64,000 nucleotides of DNA from Hymenoscyphus infarciens (GCA_001414345.1 LLCB01000297.1:1-64000); one strand, 5' to 3'. Shown: positions 35,241 to 49,164, counted from the stretch's first letter. Numbers and translations: made by a program. Notes: generated by a model from the sequence alone, not told the origin.

Positions 35241-35826
35241 AGTGAAACTACTATTACTTCTCTAGTACTACTAATAACTATAACTATACTCAAGGGTTTA
35301 GAGTAAGAACTATAGTAGTCTCTAGTATTTCTAGTAAACTAAGCCTCTTTAAATTTAAATATAAATACTACTTTAAATTCTACTAAACCTATAGCTTAAA
35401 GGTATTATGTTTTAATTATATATATATAATACCTCTTAATATTTACTAAAAGACCTATTATTACTTTACTTAGCTTATAGACTTTTAAACTTAAAGTCTA
35501 GATTAAAGGATTAGAGAGCTCTTAAGAAGTTTTAGTTAAAGATTTATAGAATTTTTATAAAGCTTTATAACCTTACTTACTTAATATCGTAGTTATCTTA
35601 TAGTTTTCCTTAATTAGTAACTAGTAGAAGCCTATTACTTTCGCTACTTCTTAGCTACTTTATTAATATTCTTTTTTATATCTAATATATTAATAGTACC
35701 TCTTATAAAATAGATATATTAATCTATATAAGCTTTAAGATAGGTAAAAAAATTGCTTATAAAGAGATTTTAAGAAGCTTTATATATCTAGAAATCACCT
35801 CCTTTCTTATTTATAGAGTTATATAT
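35241..35826 (+). pseudogene. Unknown protein relic, possibly 5' exon of the next frame
   Basis: A plus-strand frame of about 195 codons with stretches LKGLE, SLVFLVN, IFTKRPIITLLSL, TFKLKV, KGLESS, EVLVKDL and RDFKKLYISRNHLLSYL. It is in a different phase from the long frame starting near 35,884; an intron or an indel between them could join the two. No family is recognised. Confidence 0.45.
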
Positions 35827-35883
35827 ATATAAAAATATAGTATTTAATTTAGAAAGAAGCTTTTAAGCTACTTATACCTTAGT

Positions 35884-38800
35884 ATGTTTAGACGTTTTAG
35901 GATATAATTAGGAGGTATAGTACTACTAGTAGTCTTAGATCTCTCGAAGTTCTTATAATAGATTAGAATTTATAATAGAATAAAGAATTAAAAACTAACC
36001 TCTTTAATATTCTTTTTATCTAACGAAGTAATTAGTAATAGAGGAGTATTTAAGTATATTATAGGTTTATAAACATCTCTATTCCTTAAACTAGTATCTA
36101 GTAAAGGTTATTTATTAAAAGTAAGTAAAACTATACTATAACTAGTATTATATATTATAATTAACTTAGTAAATAGAAGAAGGAGGTTATAATAGGCGAC
36201 TAGAGATATATTATTATAAGTAGATAAGAGAGAAGTATTATAATAGCTAATTAAGAAAGGATTATTATTAATAAATAAGAGAGGAGTATTATAAGAGATA
36301 CTTAATACTAAGGTAGCTATAAATTACTATAAAGCTTAAGAGATAGTTAGTAGCGTATGCTTTTATTCTAGAGTTAATATACTAGATAATTATTATACTT
36401 ATAAGATAATTATTATACTTCTTTAGTTTTATTTAAGATTCTCTTTATTAGTACTAGATATAGAGAACCTTCTTTAATATATAATATTATATATAAATAT
36501 TAAAAAGAATAGCCTTACTTTCTAATTATAACTCTAGTAAGATTATAGTAATAGATTATAACTTATTAACATAGTCTTCTAAGTAACTTAGAATTTTTAG
36601 TAATACTTATAAAAAGTAAGAATAATATAAGAATAGAGAGGGTTTTAAGTTTAGCTTATAGTTAGAGGTAGTAGTAAGGTAGAACTCTAAACCTCGGAGT
36701 AGGCTACTATTAAAAGGTCTATTCTTTCGTTAGTTTATAGCTCTATAGCGATTTTAAACTACAACGATACTAAGAGCTAAAAGCCTAGTGTTAATAGGAT
36801 TTAGAGAATATTAGAAGGTTAGTTTAGATCTCGAGCTAATAAGTTATAGATATAGAGAGGTAGAAGGAGTAAGTTATATACCTACTTTATATATAAACTC
36901 TAAGGTTAAGCTAGTCCTAAAATAGTTAAAGTAGTAATAGTACTAGCCGGCTCGACTATAGGCCTCTCTCTACTACTTAATCTATCTCTCTTATATCTTT
37001 AGATTAAGGAATTATAACTAGTTTTTATAGTCTCTTATTTATAGTACTTACCTATATTAACTTCTTACTAATCCTAATTCGTCTTTACTTATATTTACTC
37101 GATTAAAATAGATTAGAAATTAAATTACTTTAAGTAACTATCTATTATAGTCTTATACGTTTATAAAGTATAGCTATAGATAATTAACTTTTATAAACTA
37201 TAAACTTGTTTTTACTCTATAGTATAACTCTTTAATTCTCTTAACAGATGCTTAACTCTTACTTCTACTCTTAATAATAGTACTATCTTTATAATAGCTC
37301 TAAAAACTTAAATAGTACTTAAACGCTTTTAACTATATCTTAATTTCTTACCTCTTACTTCCTCTCCTTTACTTAAAGATAAAGCTATATATACTTAAGG
37401 TATTTATAAGATGTTATAAACACTACTAGGCTCTTTTAGTATAAATATTTATAAGATAATTATTATTAATAATAAGAAGCTTAAATATAGTATTTAAGTA
37501 TTAAGTAAGATAGGCGAAATAGCTTAGGTCTAGGTTCTTTATAATAGAGTTAATAATAAGGAGCTATAATTACTAAGAGAAGTAGACTTTAGAATTCTAT
37601 CTTATAAGGCTAAGCTTAATAGTATATCTCTACTAGTTATTATATAAAAATAAAAGGTAGACTTTAGTATTAGTTATTTCTAAGAGATTCAGTTATATTA
37701 AGTAGATATATACTATCTTATAAAGAAGGAATTAAGATTTATAAAATATACTTAAGATATAAGATCTATAAAGACTAACTACTTATAAGAAGCTTATAAT
37801 AATCTTTTAAAAGACCTTAGCTTTAATAATTCTATATATAATACTACTATCTATAAATAATTAGAGATAAGGGTTTAAAATAGGTTTAAGAACTAAAAAT
37901 CTCGTCTCTAATAAGATACTATATTTTTTAAGAGAGAAACTATTAAAAGATCTAGTAGCCCTAGTTCTCTCTTATAGACGAAGTAGATTAATACTATCTC
38001 TATAGTCTTAAAACTAAATACTTCTTCTAAGGTTAAATACTAATATAATTAGATAATTAAGAATAAGAATAAGAATAAGAGATACTATAATATTAAGCTA
38101 ATATTACACGCTATTAGCTATATACTTAGTCTTAGATAAATTAGTATGATCGAAAGCTATTATAGCCTTATAAGATAAGATATTAATATCTAGAAGTATT
38201 AAAATAACTAAGTTCTTAATACTATAATTCTTCTCCTTTTAATTAAACTTTAGCTTAAAAATAATAAAGCTTTAAAGTAGATTAAGATACTATCTTAGAA
38301 ATTAGACTTTATAGATCTATACTTAGAGGATAGTGCCTAGGTTATAAGAGAGAAAGAGGCTTAAGAAAAAGAAGCTTAAGAAAAAGCTAGAGTTTATACT
38401 CTACTTCTGTTTAATATTAATAAGATAGAATTTAATTTTAATCCTTTTTTACTACTATAGTATAAAGACTAAGACCTAATTAATAATAGTATTTAAAGCC
38501 TAGTACTATATATTAGTAATAATATTTAATAGCTATATTACTCTAATAGTGTTATAGCAAGTCTTTTTTTAGAATATATATAATCCTTAAATAATACTAC
38601 CTCTTCCTTCTTACTATTATAACTCTAAACTAAAGCTTAATCGCTAGATTATTATTCGCTTATAAGTTTAATTAATTATATTTACTTATTTTTAGATATT
38701 ATAAAGAATGTTAATACCTTAGCTAATCTTATTTATTAGACTTCTAATATTCTAAGCTATACCTTAGTAAACTTTGTCTATCTAATTATAGATACTATAG

Positions 38801-39600
38801 CTAAGAATATAAAAGATCTAATATACTAAGCTATATCGTTGTTGCTTTAAACACCTACTACTAGACATTCTCTCTTATTACTTATAATAGTTTATATAGA
38901 GCTTAATAGAGAAGATAGTCTTTATTTTAATTAATCTAGCTATATAGGTTTATCTATTAATAATAAGTAGCTAGTAGATAATATAGAGATGTCTTAAGTA
39001 AAACAACTACGTGCTTCTCTATCTTATACTTTATTAGTTCTAGGTTTATTATTAGAAATAGTAGATATTTAAGATCTTCTTACTTAAGTAAAGAGATATA
39101 TATAAAATCGTACTCCTCTTCTTATAGCTAAAAAGCCTAGTAAAAGTAAGAGTAAGAGAAAGTAACTTAGCTTAGTATTAGTTCTTTTATATCTTTATAA
39201 GTTGCTATTTTAGTACTAGTATTTAAGGTAGAGAGAATTATAAGAGTCTTAATCACTTTTCTGATTATATAGAATTAATAAGTACTTAGGATAGCGTATC
39301 TATATATATTAGGTTTATTGTTTATATTTTAAGAATATATTATAGGTGTTTTATACCTATAGGTTAATTAATTTTATCGCTATTAAAGGTTAGTAGCTAG
39401 ATTCTTATACCTTAGTATAGTTAATTAGCCTCTTAAACTATATATAAATAATTACTATATTATATTATAATTAGGTATTATAATTAGGCTAAATTAAATA
39501 GATTTCTCTATGTTCTTTCTATTAAAGTATAAAATTAAAACTTAAGACTTATAATACTTATATTCTATAAGTATTAAACATTTTTACTCTAGAAGTAAGT
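35884..39600 (+). pseudogene. Giant RIP-decayed reading frame, about 1,240 codons, unknown
   Basis: One plus-strand phase stays coding-like from an ATG at 35,884 (MFRRFRI) to about 39,600. I followed it codon by codon across 36,088, 37,441 and 39,127, which share the same phase. Almost all interruptions are TAA or TAG, as CAA, CAG and TGG give after RIP. Landmarks are GGIVLLVVLDL near the start, LVNRRRRL, then VVIVLAGSTIGLSLLLNLSL (a hydrophobic stretch near 36,910-36,990), a basic tract SKSKSKRK near 39,150, and a C-terminal array in which SQQV-like units repeat. No domain family is recognised. The size and single frame argue for a real large protein, duplicated in the genome so that RIP could act on it. 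Neighbouring relics lie on the same strand. Confidence 0.6.
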
Positions 39601-39610
39601 AATATTATCT

Positions 39611-39708
39611 AGTAAGTAAGCTGCTATATAAGCTAGTAAGTAAGCTAGTAAGTAAGCTAGTAAGTAAGCTAGTAAGTAAGCTAGTAAGTAAGTTAGCGAG
39701 TAAGCTAG
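39611..39708. repeat. 12-bp array AGTAAGTAAGCT at the end of the giant frame
   Basis: Six to eight tandem AGTAAGTAAGCT units. The array continues the phase of the preceding long frame, so it may have encoded a repetitive C-terminus. From 39,710 to 40,400 I see only degraded DNA. Confidence 0.85.
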
Positions 39709-40399
39709 AAACTAGATAGGTAAGCTATAGAAAGGAACTGTTATTAGTTTAAGAGTAGGTATTTGTTATAAAATTAAATAAAATGAAATATTATAAAGAA
39801 TATATAGTATTATCTAATTCCTTACTTACTTTTTAAAAAACTACTATACTATATAAGGCTTTATTAGTTAAACCGCTCTCTTAAAAGAACTAATACTCGA
39901 GTATCTTAACATATATTCTACGAAATATAAGTCTAATACTAACTCCTTTTAGCTTAGTATAGAGAGTTTAATTAGAGTTTAATTAAAGTTTTTAAAATAA
40001 GAGCAGCTTTTATAGTATATATATATATATATATATAGCTTAAGTAAATTACTAGATAAACTTTATAGTATTCTCTTACTTATTTATTTAGTAAAGGTTT
40101 AGCTAGTAAGCTACTAGGTAAGCTAACCTATATCTCTTTCTTAGCAATTCTTAATTAACCTTTTATTAATAGTAGAAGGATTAATATATAGTACTAATAA
40201 CCTAAATTTTAGCTCTAAACTAATAAATATTCTTAATAAGTTAGTAGCACGTTATAGAAAAGGATAAGTAAGTTAAAATAAGAAACTACTCTTCTCTCTT
40301 CTTACTTCTTATACTATACTTATAACTACTAAGTAATAATACCGAGTATAGAATTCTCTTTATTTATTACTAATAATAAATTCTAAGATAATAATATAA

Positions 40400-41720
40400 G
40401 TTTAAATACTAAAAGCTATATATATAAGTTATTTTAAACATTTTACTAATAACTCTAATACCTTATAAACTAAGATAGGCTTAATATATAATATATTCTT
40501 TTATATATATATAGTACTTTTAAAGTTTCTACTTTTACTATTAAGCTACTCTAATATTAAAGTATATAATAGTATTACTAAAAGATAAAGAAACTTAAGA
40601 CGCCTTATTACTTAAAGAGTCTTAGAATATAGAAGAAATAAGATAGCCTTAAACTTATTAGAGAATAAGAATCTACTTTCTAGGTATTAAAATATAACTT
40701 ATTATCTAAAGAAGAAATATTATAGCTTTCCTTTAAAGTAGAGAGGTACTTCCTTAATATATTTAAAGCATAGTTACTACTACTCTCTCTTATCTATTAA
40801 CTAGATGTTAAGTTCTATAAAGTATAGTATTAAGAGATTAAAAGAAGAAGGTTAGAAAAGAGAAGGCTATTATTAAATATATATATAAGAATTATAAGTT
40901 ATACTATAAATTAAAATATTAAATCTCTTATTAATATAAGTATAGATAAAAGAACTTAAAAACATTAGTATTAATATAATAAGTTACCTTAGTAATCGGT
41001 CTACTCTTAGAACACGAACCTATATAGTAGTTATATATATTAATAGAGAGACTAGAATATATAAAGTTCTTAAGAATATAGAGCTTAGTATTATACTCTT
41101 TAATATATATATTAAATTAAGTAACTTTACCTTCTTAAACTAAGCTAACAAGTCTATAATAAGGCTTATATTAGTAGATATAGGTAAGAGAGTTCGTATA
41201 TATAAGGAGGAACGTAGCTAGAGAGAGGAATCTCTATTACCTTATAAGTAAATAGACTTAAATGTTCTTAAGATTAGGCCTACTCCTTATACGAGTTTAA
41301 GAGAGAGAGTCTAAGTTAAGAAAATACATAGTACTATTTATTAAAAGCTATTAGAAGGTTTTAATAGAGTAATAAGTAAGGGAAATTAGCCTAGAAAGAG
41401 GTTACCTCTAGTACTAGAAATAAAGAATATAATAGTATTAAAGAGTATAAAACTCTATATAGATATTAAGAGTTTAATAGATAATTTAATTCTCTAGTAG
41501 TATAAGGAAAAGAATATATATCCTAAGCTTAAGATAATATAATAGAAGATTTTTAATAGCCTTTATATAAAACTACTAAAGATCTAGTTCTCTAGATAGT
41601 ATAAGAGTAGTTAATTTTTTATAGTAAGAAATATACTTAATACTTTAGCTTACTTAGTTTTATTAATAATTATATTACTCTTTTAATATAGGTTATAATA
41701 AGTAGTAGCTTATACTTTTT
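40400..41720 (+). pseudogene. Unknown protein relic, about 440 codons
   Basis: One plus-strand phase is coding-like through 40,559 to 41,700. Readable stretches include LEYRRNKIALNLLENKNLLS, STLRTRTYIVVIYINRETR, SIIRLILVDIGKRVRIYKEE, LPLVLEIKNIIVLKSIKLY and FFIVRNILNTLAYLVLLIII. The last part is hydrophobic. The frame runs into an array whose units read SQQV-like, as at the end of the giant frame. No known family is recognised; the shared tail suggests the two genes belong to one set. Confidence 0.55.
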
Positions 41721-41752
41721 ATAGCTAAAATTAATAGATATACTATTATAGT

Positions 41753-42265
41753 TTATAAATAAGCTAGTAAAATTAACAAGTTAGCTATTATAATTTATAG
41801 ATAAGCTAGTAAAATTAATAAGTAAGCTAATATAATCTATAAGTAAGCTAGTAAGTAAGTAAGTAAGTATATACTTTAAAAATCCTTAGAAACTAAAATC
41901 CCTAGAAACTAAAATCCCTAGAAACTAAAAGACTAAATAATTAATAAGCTAGCTAGCGAGTAAGTTAAAAAACACACCTACTAGATAAGAGGAATTTATA
42001 AGCTACTAGATAAGCTAATAAGAGAGCTATAATAATTAAGATTAACTTACTACTCTTTACTTCTTTATTCTTTTTCTTATAAGAATATAAATTAACTAAG
42101 TAGTAAAAGAAATTCGTTTTAAAAATAATTCTAAAGTAAGCTAGAGTATTTACTAAGTAAGCTATCTAGTAAGCTAATAGATACTAAGTAAGTTACTTAG
42201 TTAGCTATTAAGTAAGCTAAAATATTTAATAAATAAGCTAAAAACTTCTAAGTTAGCTAAAATAC
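41753..42265. repeat. Array cluster: AAGTAAGCTAG units plus 16-bp repeat
   Basis: TAAGTAAGCTAGTAAAATTA-like units occupy 41,753-41,870. A 16-bp repeat TAGAAACTAAAATCCC occurs three times at about 41,884-41,932. Further TAAGTAAGCTA units follow at 42,140-42,265. Confidence 0.75.
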
Positions 42266-42824
42266 TTACTAGTTATTTATATTAATAATATTATAGTATT
42301 ATAACTTTATTACCTTTTTATATATAAATAATTATAATATTTTCTTAAAGTTTAATAGAAAAGTAATACTTTTATACTTTTTAGTTAGTTAAGAAACTTA
42401 ATTTTATAATTTATACTTATATTTAAAACGCTACTATTAACTTATACTAATTACTAAATAAAATAGACTTTATATAATTATTATTCCTAACTACTAGCTT
42501 TAGTAATTCCTAGACATCTTACTTAAATCTAAAAGTAGAAGTATTATTTTAAAATAAACTATAGTATACTACTAAAGAATATATATATCTTTAAAGAAAC
42601 TATTCCTTTTTATATTATTATTATTTCTATAAGTATAATTAAGAGATAGTATAATAGCTAGTATATTAGTATTTAGAAATAAATCTAGACTATTATCTCT
42701 TAAAAGTAAGAGACTATAAAACGAATATCTTATAAAGTCTTTAATTCTATCTATAGCTAATAGAAGAAAGGTTAGTATTTATAGTACTAGTACTAGTAGT
42801 ATTAGTAATAACTATAATAGTCTT

Positions 42825-43100
42825 ATATTTCTAGTCTAGAGAAGAGCTAAATATATTAGTAGTATAAAGGTATTCTTACTTAGAGAAAGCACGTTCTTAA
42901 TTAATAAAAGACTTAAATATTCTAGTAGTACTAGCCTTAGTAGGCTCTTAATCTAGAGAAGAGCTAAATATCTTAATATTATTAAGGTATTCTTATATAG
43001 AGGTAGTACGCTCTTAATTAATAAAAGAGCTAAATATCTTACTATACTCTTACTTAAAGGTATTATACTTTTAATTAATAAAAGAGCTATATAGTTTAGA
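42825..43100 (+). pseudogene. Relic of a protein with repeats of about 40 residues
   Basis: A stop-poor plus-strand frame contains three imperfect copies of a unit with RRAKY, IKVFL, R.ST and LINKR in order. The DNA units are about 110-120 bp and differ in length. It could be part of a repeat protein. I do not recognise the family. Confidence 0.45.
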
Positions 43101-43673
43101 GAACTCTATATTATTAGTAGTACTAGTTTTATTACTAGTACTAGCTAGCTTATATCCTTATCCTATATTAAATCTAGCTACCTTTTTATAAAGAGTTCCT
43201 ATATAATCCTATTTCCCTCTTATATAAAAATATACTCTTTTTTTATTAGCTAACTCTTCTTTTAAATAAAATAATTAATCTTATTTTAATATAGAGTAAT
43301 AAAATCGAAGTAGAGAGGTAGTACTATATCTTATCTAACTTATAGTAAATTATATAACTTTTAGATATTTTAAGAGTCCTTTTTTCTTCTTAGTCTAAGA
43401 AGGTTATACTATTATATATAAGAGATAACTAATTATTAAATAATAAATAGAAGATAGAATCTTAGTATTTAATTTATTTTAGTCTATATAAAGCTATTAA
43501 CTTTTAGTAATCTTTCTTAAAGTAAAGCTAGTTCTTTAGTATATTTAGCTATATCTTAGCTATATTTACGTTTATATTTGTATATCTATTATATATACTA
43601 TATCTTAATTCTATAATAGAGTTATAAGTCGGTATATATAGAATATAAACGTAAATTAGATATTATTTCTATT

Positions 43674-43760
43674 AAAGGATTTTATAACTAAAGGATTTTA
43701 TAATTAAAGGATTTTATAATCGAAGGATTTTATAACTAAAGGATTTATATTAAAGGATTT
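43674..43760. repeat. 17-bp tandem repeat AAAGGATTTTATAACTA
   Basis: About five copies, the last ones shortened. This sequence is unrelated to the 17-bp satellite at 33,445. Confidence 0.8.
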
Positions 43761-44005
43761 ATAATTATAAAGCTATAAACTATATAAGATATTAGTATAA
43801 ATTAAAACTCTTCTTTATTTTAAATATATAGAAAAGTAGTAAGTTATACTTTAGTATATAAGTTTATAGTCTAATATACGAGTTTATAAAATAGTAATAG
43901 ATTCTTAGATAAGTATTTTAATATAATAGCCTAGTACTATAAGTTATTAGCCTAAATTCCTACGATTTCTAAGTACTTAGTTAAGAATAATAACTAGCTT
44001 AATAG

Positions 44006-44210
44006 CTTACTTAGTAACTTACTTAGAGATTTTAGTAGCTTACTTATAAATACTTAAATTTTAATAGCTTACTTATAGATTTTAGTAGCTTATTTATAAA
44101 TTCCTAAATTTTAATAGCTTACTTATAGATTTTAGTAGCTTACTTATAAATTCCTAAATTTTAATAGCTTACTTATAGATTTTAGTAGCTTACTTATAAA
44201 TTCCTAAATT
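44006..44210. repeat. 50-bp tandem repeat with two TAGCTTACTTATA cores
   Basis: A 50-bp unit containing TTATAGATTTTAGTAGCTTA and then CTTATAAATTCCTAAATTTT repeats three to four times almost identically. It carries the same core, inverted, as the 12-bp arrays. Confidence 0.85.
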
Positions 44211-44439
44211 TCTAGGCTAAAATAAACCTATATTATATTTAAACTATATTAAGCTATATTAAACATCTCTCTATCTTAATTACTATTATCGCTCTAATTA
44301 AGATTCTACTTATATTTAGAGTTACTTAAGCTAATCTAATAAACTAAATACTATATAATATACTTAGAAGCTATTCTATACCTCCTTCTATCTTATCTAG
44401 TTACTAAGTAAGATCTCTTAATAGACTTCTAAAACTATT

Positions 44440-45080
44440 ATTATCTAGAAGAATATCTAGTATTACTATAAGTTTAATCTAATTAATATAGTCCTCTACT
44501 AGAAGCTAGCCTATAAACTTTAACATAGCCTTATATCGATAACTATAGTTTATTTTAAGGAGTTTATTAAATACTTAAATTTAGGATTATAGTTAGTATA
44601 AAATCCTTCTTATTTCCTCTTATAAGTAATAGAGAATCTACTTACCTCTTAGTCTAAGTACTAAGACTAGTTATTTATAAAATGTTTATATACCTCTTAG
44701 AGCTTAAGAGATATTCTAAGAAGTATAAAATTTACTTTAAAAGGTTATATTATTTTCTAGTTTATCTCTCTTCTTAATACTTATAATATAGTCTAGACTA
44801 TATAAGAGATAAGTTTCTATTCTAGTCTAATCTATCTAGTAAGCTTATTTATAAGACTATAAGAGTTAGTAAAATAATTAGAATAATAATAAATAATTTT
44901 TAAGATATAAGAAGAAGAGTATTAATATAAATTCTAACTCTATATATTCTAAATTTAAATTAGCTAAAAGCCTAAGACTAGTTCTAATTAATAGAAATAG
45001 ATATTAAGAAGGAATTTATAATAGAGATAGTATTTATAATAAAGGTAGTATTATTTAGAATAGTTCTAAAAATAATAAGA
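44440..45080 (+). pseudogene. Unknown protein relic
   Basis: A plus-strand frame of about 210 codons with stretches KFRIIVSIKSFLFPLISNRE, VLRLVIYKMFIYLLELKRY, DYIRDKFLF, KLIYKTIRVSKIIRIIINNF and KKEFIIEIVFIIKVVLF. Stops are TAA and TAG. No family recognised. Between 45,080 and 46,360 and from 46,580 to 47,900 I see degraded AT-rich DNA and short TAGCTTACTTA clusters (for example 47,047-47,083). Confidence 0.4.
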
Positions 45081-46362
45081 CTATAGTCTTATTATTTTTA
45101 ACACTATTTTAATTAATACTACTCTTATTACTAACACCGCCTCTGTTATAAACACCTCTTATATTATAAATACTACTTCTATATTAAATACTACCTTTAT
45201 TATAAATATATTATATATTAAGCGTCTATTTTAATATAAAATAAGAGTTTAGAAAGCTAAATATACTATTAAATCTTAGATAATAGTTTAGTATTTAGAG
45301 TTAAGAGTAGAGTCTAAGTACTTATTAATAGTAGCTATAGATTAGAATCTTAAGTTAATTTAGCTAAAGCTAAGTTAACTAGAGTAATTTTATTAAATAG
45401 TAGGCTTATAAAGTATAATAAAACTAGGTAAAAGAGGATTTTAAGTAGATTAGAGGAGTTAGGCTAACTTATAAAGTACTAGTAAATAAGATTAAATAAT
45501 AATTTTAAAATAGCTAGAGTAATATATTACTAAGCTATTACAAGTATATAACGTATTATATAAAACTATTAAGTTAAAACTCTAAACTATAGCTAAGAGC
45601 TATCTTTCTTATACTTTATAGATAGTTAACCTAAAGATAGTAACGATCTTATTATCTAGATTCTTATACTATATTTCTTATAGTTGTTTCTTATTAGCTA
45701 TAATACTAAGTTATTTGCCTTTTCTAGTATATATTCTTCCTTTATTAATATTAACTATACCTCCTCTTTATCTAATTTTAATTTTATAGCTATTAGTTTA
45801 TAGGTTCTACTCTAGATATATTCTTCCTAAGCTACTTAGCTTAGTATCTAGTATTCTCCTTAATCTAAATCTTCCTTATTATTTAAATCTATATTATCTT
45901 CTCTATTTAGATACTCTTCTAATATAAACATAGTTATAGATAATAATAAGTAATATATATAGAAGATATTAGTAATAAACGTTAACCTAAGTACTATTAG
46001 TAGTAGTAAAAGCGTTTATTCTATAAGTATTTCGTTTCTATATCTAGTACTATTTAAGTAAAGGTCTAGTTAGAATCTATTAGAATTTTTAATAGATTAG
46101 TATTAAGAATAGAATTACTATATATACTATTATATAAAGATTAGTATAAGAGAAGAGTAGAAGAAAGAGAATCTAAACCTAAGAAAAGATAAATATAAAT
46201 AGACTAGTATATAAGAGGAATTAGTAGAGGTTTAATAGAGGTTTAATAAGGGTTTAATAGATATTTAATAAAGGGAATTTATAAAGATATAGTTATTTTA
46301 TAATTAAAGAATTAATTATATTTATAAGATATTAAGAATATTTAAATAGAAATAGTGCTTAT

Positions 46363-46575
46363 ACTTAATAGTTTACTTAATAGCTTACCTAATAGCTTAC
46401 TTAATAGCTTACTTAGTAATTCTAATAGCTTACTTAGCAATTCTAATAGCTTACTTAGCAATTCTAATAGCTTACTTAGTAATTCTAATAGCTTACTTAG
46501 TAATTCTAATAGCTTACTTAGTAATTCTAATAGCTTACTTAGTAATTCTAATAGCTTACTTAGTAATTTTAATAG
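46363..46575. repeat. 21-bp array AGCTTACTTAGCAATTCTAAT
   Basis: About eight near-identical copies of a unit made of AGCTTACTTAG followed by an AATTCTAAT spacer, preceded by simple TAGCTTACTTAA units. It produces an 88-codon open frame of LLSNSNS repeats, which I regard as a by-product of a period divisible by three. Confidence 0.88.
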
Positions 46576-47899
46576 CTTTAATCTATTTTATTTAGATTCT
46601 AAGTTTACTCTCGGTTCTTAGTATATAGATCTTTATTAAGGTAGATAATCTTAAGTTAAGATCTAAGTTAAGAGAGGTATTTAAAAGCAATTAATTTTTA
46701 CTAGTAAGTTATTAGAGAATAGCTATATACTTAGTAATTATAATATATAAAAGGAGAGCACTTTATACTTAGTGCTTTACTTTTTAGAATTATAATAAGT
46801 ATATATATATTTATTAAATAAGTTTCTTTCTTTTTCTCTAATATAGTTAGTAATCTTATACTAGGTTCTTTATTTTAAGAAGCGCTTTATATATTCTAAT
46901 ATTAGTAACTTCCTCTAAAGTGTTTTAAGAGTATTAAGTTCTACTCTTATTAGTATTAGTATTTCTTAAAATTTAAGTTAAAGCTACTAGTTATTTATCT
47001 TATATTATAATTAATTAAAAGACTATTAAGACTTACTAGCCTTAAAGGCTTACTTAGTAGCTTACCTAATAGCTTACTTATAACCTCTCTCTAGTTTACT
47101 TTTTAAGACGCTTTAAAGAGCTATTCTTTCTTTATAGGTTTTATAGTATTAGAGTATAAGTTAATAAGTAGGTTTTTTTTTATTTTTTTTAGTATCTTTT
47201 TTTATATAAGTAGCTTTATAAAGTACTTTAAGATATAAGAGTATAAACTTTATACTTTATATACTAGCTATAAACCTAATAATATTAAATAATATTAGTA
47301 TCTAACGTCTTAACCTTCTTAATATTAAGAAGCTTAATTACTCTATAAAGAGTATTAGTATACTTAACTATAGCTTTATTATTATTACTTCTATCTAATT
47401 TAGAAATATCTTCTTCTATATCTTCTCTTATTTATTAAGATAAACGAAGTCTTCCTCTATTATCTTCCTACTTCTTAAAGCTTAGTAGTAATAAGTCTAA
47501 TATATTTAGAGTATCTAAAGCATTAGTTACTATATATAAGTACTAGATAGAGTAATACCTAAGATTTTCGCCTTCTAACCTATATTAGTATACCTCTTAT
47601 TATAAGTAAGTACTCTCTTATAAATAATAATTCTCTTAAGAATATTATACCTAAATAGGATAGAATTTACTATATAACCTCTTAGTATAGTAGCCTAGTT
47701 ATTTATTAGTACTTATAAAGTATTATATATCTACTTTACTAATCTTACTTACTTATATATAAGTAATTCCTTTTCTTTTATATATTATTATAAGTACTAG
47801 TATATATTAATACCTTATAGAATAATAATATTATTAGTAAACTAGAGATATAGTATATTTAATATTAGAGATAGTAAAATAACCTCTTCTTATACTACT

Positions 47900-48780
47900 T
47901 TATATTACTATATCCTCTAGTTTAACTCTTTTTTAAGAGTTTCTAGATTAAAGGTTTTTAATAAGATCTCTTCTAAACATGTTTTAAGTAGAAGGTTATT
48001 AAGAAGTATTTTAATCTTCTAAGCTTATTTTTAGAGCACTAGGAGGCTAGAAAAGAAGTTAGTATTTCTCTTTAAAGAAGTACTTTAGAGAGAAAGATAT
48101 CTTTATTACCTATTACTTATATAGACTCTAAAGTAAGTAGCTAGCCTTTTTTATACCTTTAGTATTATACTAATTATAAATATTCCTCTACTCTTAAATT
48201 TATACTATTACTTAAATCTAGAATTATATAAATTCTTTATTAATATAATACTAAGTCTATAACTTTATATACTTAGTCTAGAGGTTACCTTTTTATACCT
48301 ATTCTTTATAGGTTTACTCTATTACTAGTAGTTCTACTTTAGTTATAGTAATATAGTTAGCTACTATCTTAGTAAGAGTTCGTTTTCTAGATAGATACTA
48401 TAAAGTATAGGAATTTCGAGGTAGCTGCTTTAAAACCAGTATTAGGATTTCTATTATAGCTAGGTGTTTATCTTACTTATTCTAAAAATTCTCTTTTATA
48501 TTATCTTTATAGAGAAGTAGTTAAAAGAGTTTCTTATAAGGTCTTACTCTCTAGGCTATAGCCTACTCTTTTTTCTTTATAAACTATTATAACTATTATA
48601 GATAACCTTAGAGTTAGTATTACTATTAATAGAAGTCTATTAAAGAAAAAGTTAAAAGAAGTTTATTAATAGAAGTTTAAAAATAAGAAAGGTAGTAATC
48701 TTCTAAGTAAAGTAAGTCTTATTTCTTTTAAAATAACCTAGAAGAGGAAGGAAATAGAAGCTTACTTATTAGTTAGTATA
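47900..48780 (-). pseudogene. Unknown protein relic, about 290 codons
   Basis: A minus-strand phase is coding-like throughout. Readable parts include VSFYFLPLLGYFKRNKTYF, TTFLIFKLLLINFF, SSYLEIPILYSIYLENELLL, NRYKKVTSRLSI, SYRLSIILIKNLYNSRFK and KSRGIFIISIILKV. It ends close to the Copia insertion (48,995), so its 5' part may lie on the other side of that element. No family recognised. Confidence 0.5.
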
Positions 48781-48994
48781 TTCTCTAAGTGTTTCTAAGA
48801 TATCTTAGTTTAAAGTAATTTTATATTTTAAAAGTAGATATTTATATGTTTTTTTAATACTTTCTATATATTTAGTCTCCTTTTTAAGTATATACTTATA
48901 CTTTATATCTAAATAATTACTAAGATAGAGTAACTAAGCTATCTTTTAATATTATATTTATAAATTTAAAAGACTTTCTTAGCTAGAGTATTAC

Positions 48995-49164
48995 TGTTAG
49001 TATGACTTATAGTTATAAAAGCGATGTAAAAAGAGTTGTATTATCGTTCGTATATACCGAGTAAAGCTAGCTACGATAACTACTTAAGTAGCCTCTAAGC
49101 GAGTATACGTATAACCACGTATACTAATCTAAATCGCTATTTACCTCTTAAATATATACTGATA
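48995..49164 (-). repeat. 3' LTR of the Copia element
   Basis: 170 bp, starting TGTTAGTATGACTTATAG and ending CTGATA. It aligns without gaps with 55,009-55,178, differing by transitions. Confidence 0.94.

Noticed and set aside
46355..46621. 88-codon ORF of LLSNSNS repeats
   Set aside because: It arises from a 21-bp tandem array whose period is divisible by three; no non-repetitive coding sequence is attached.
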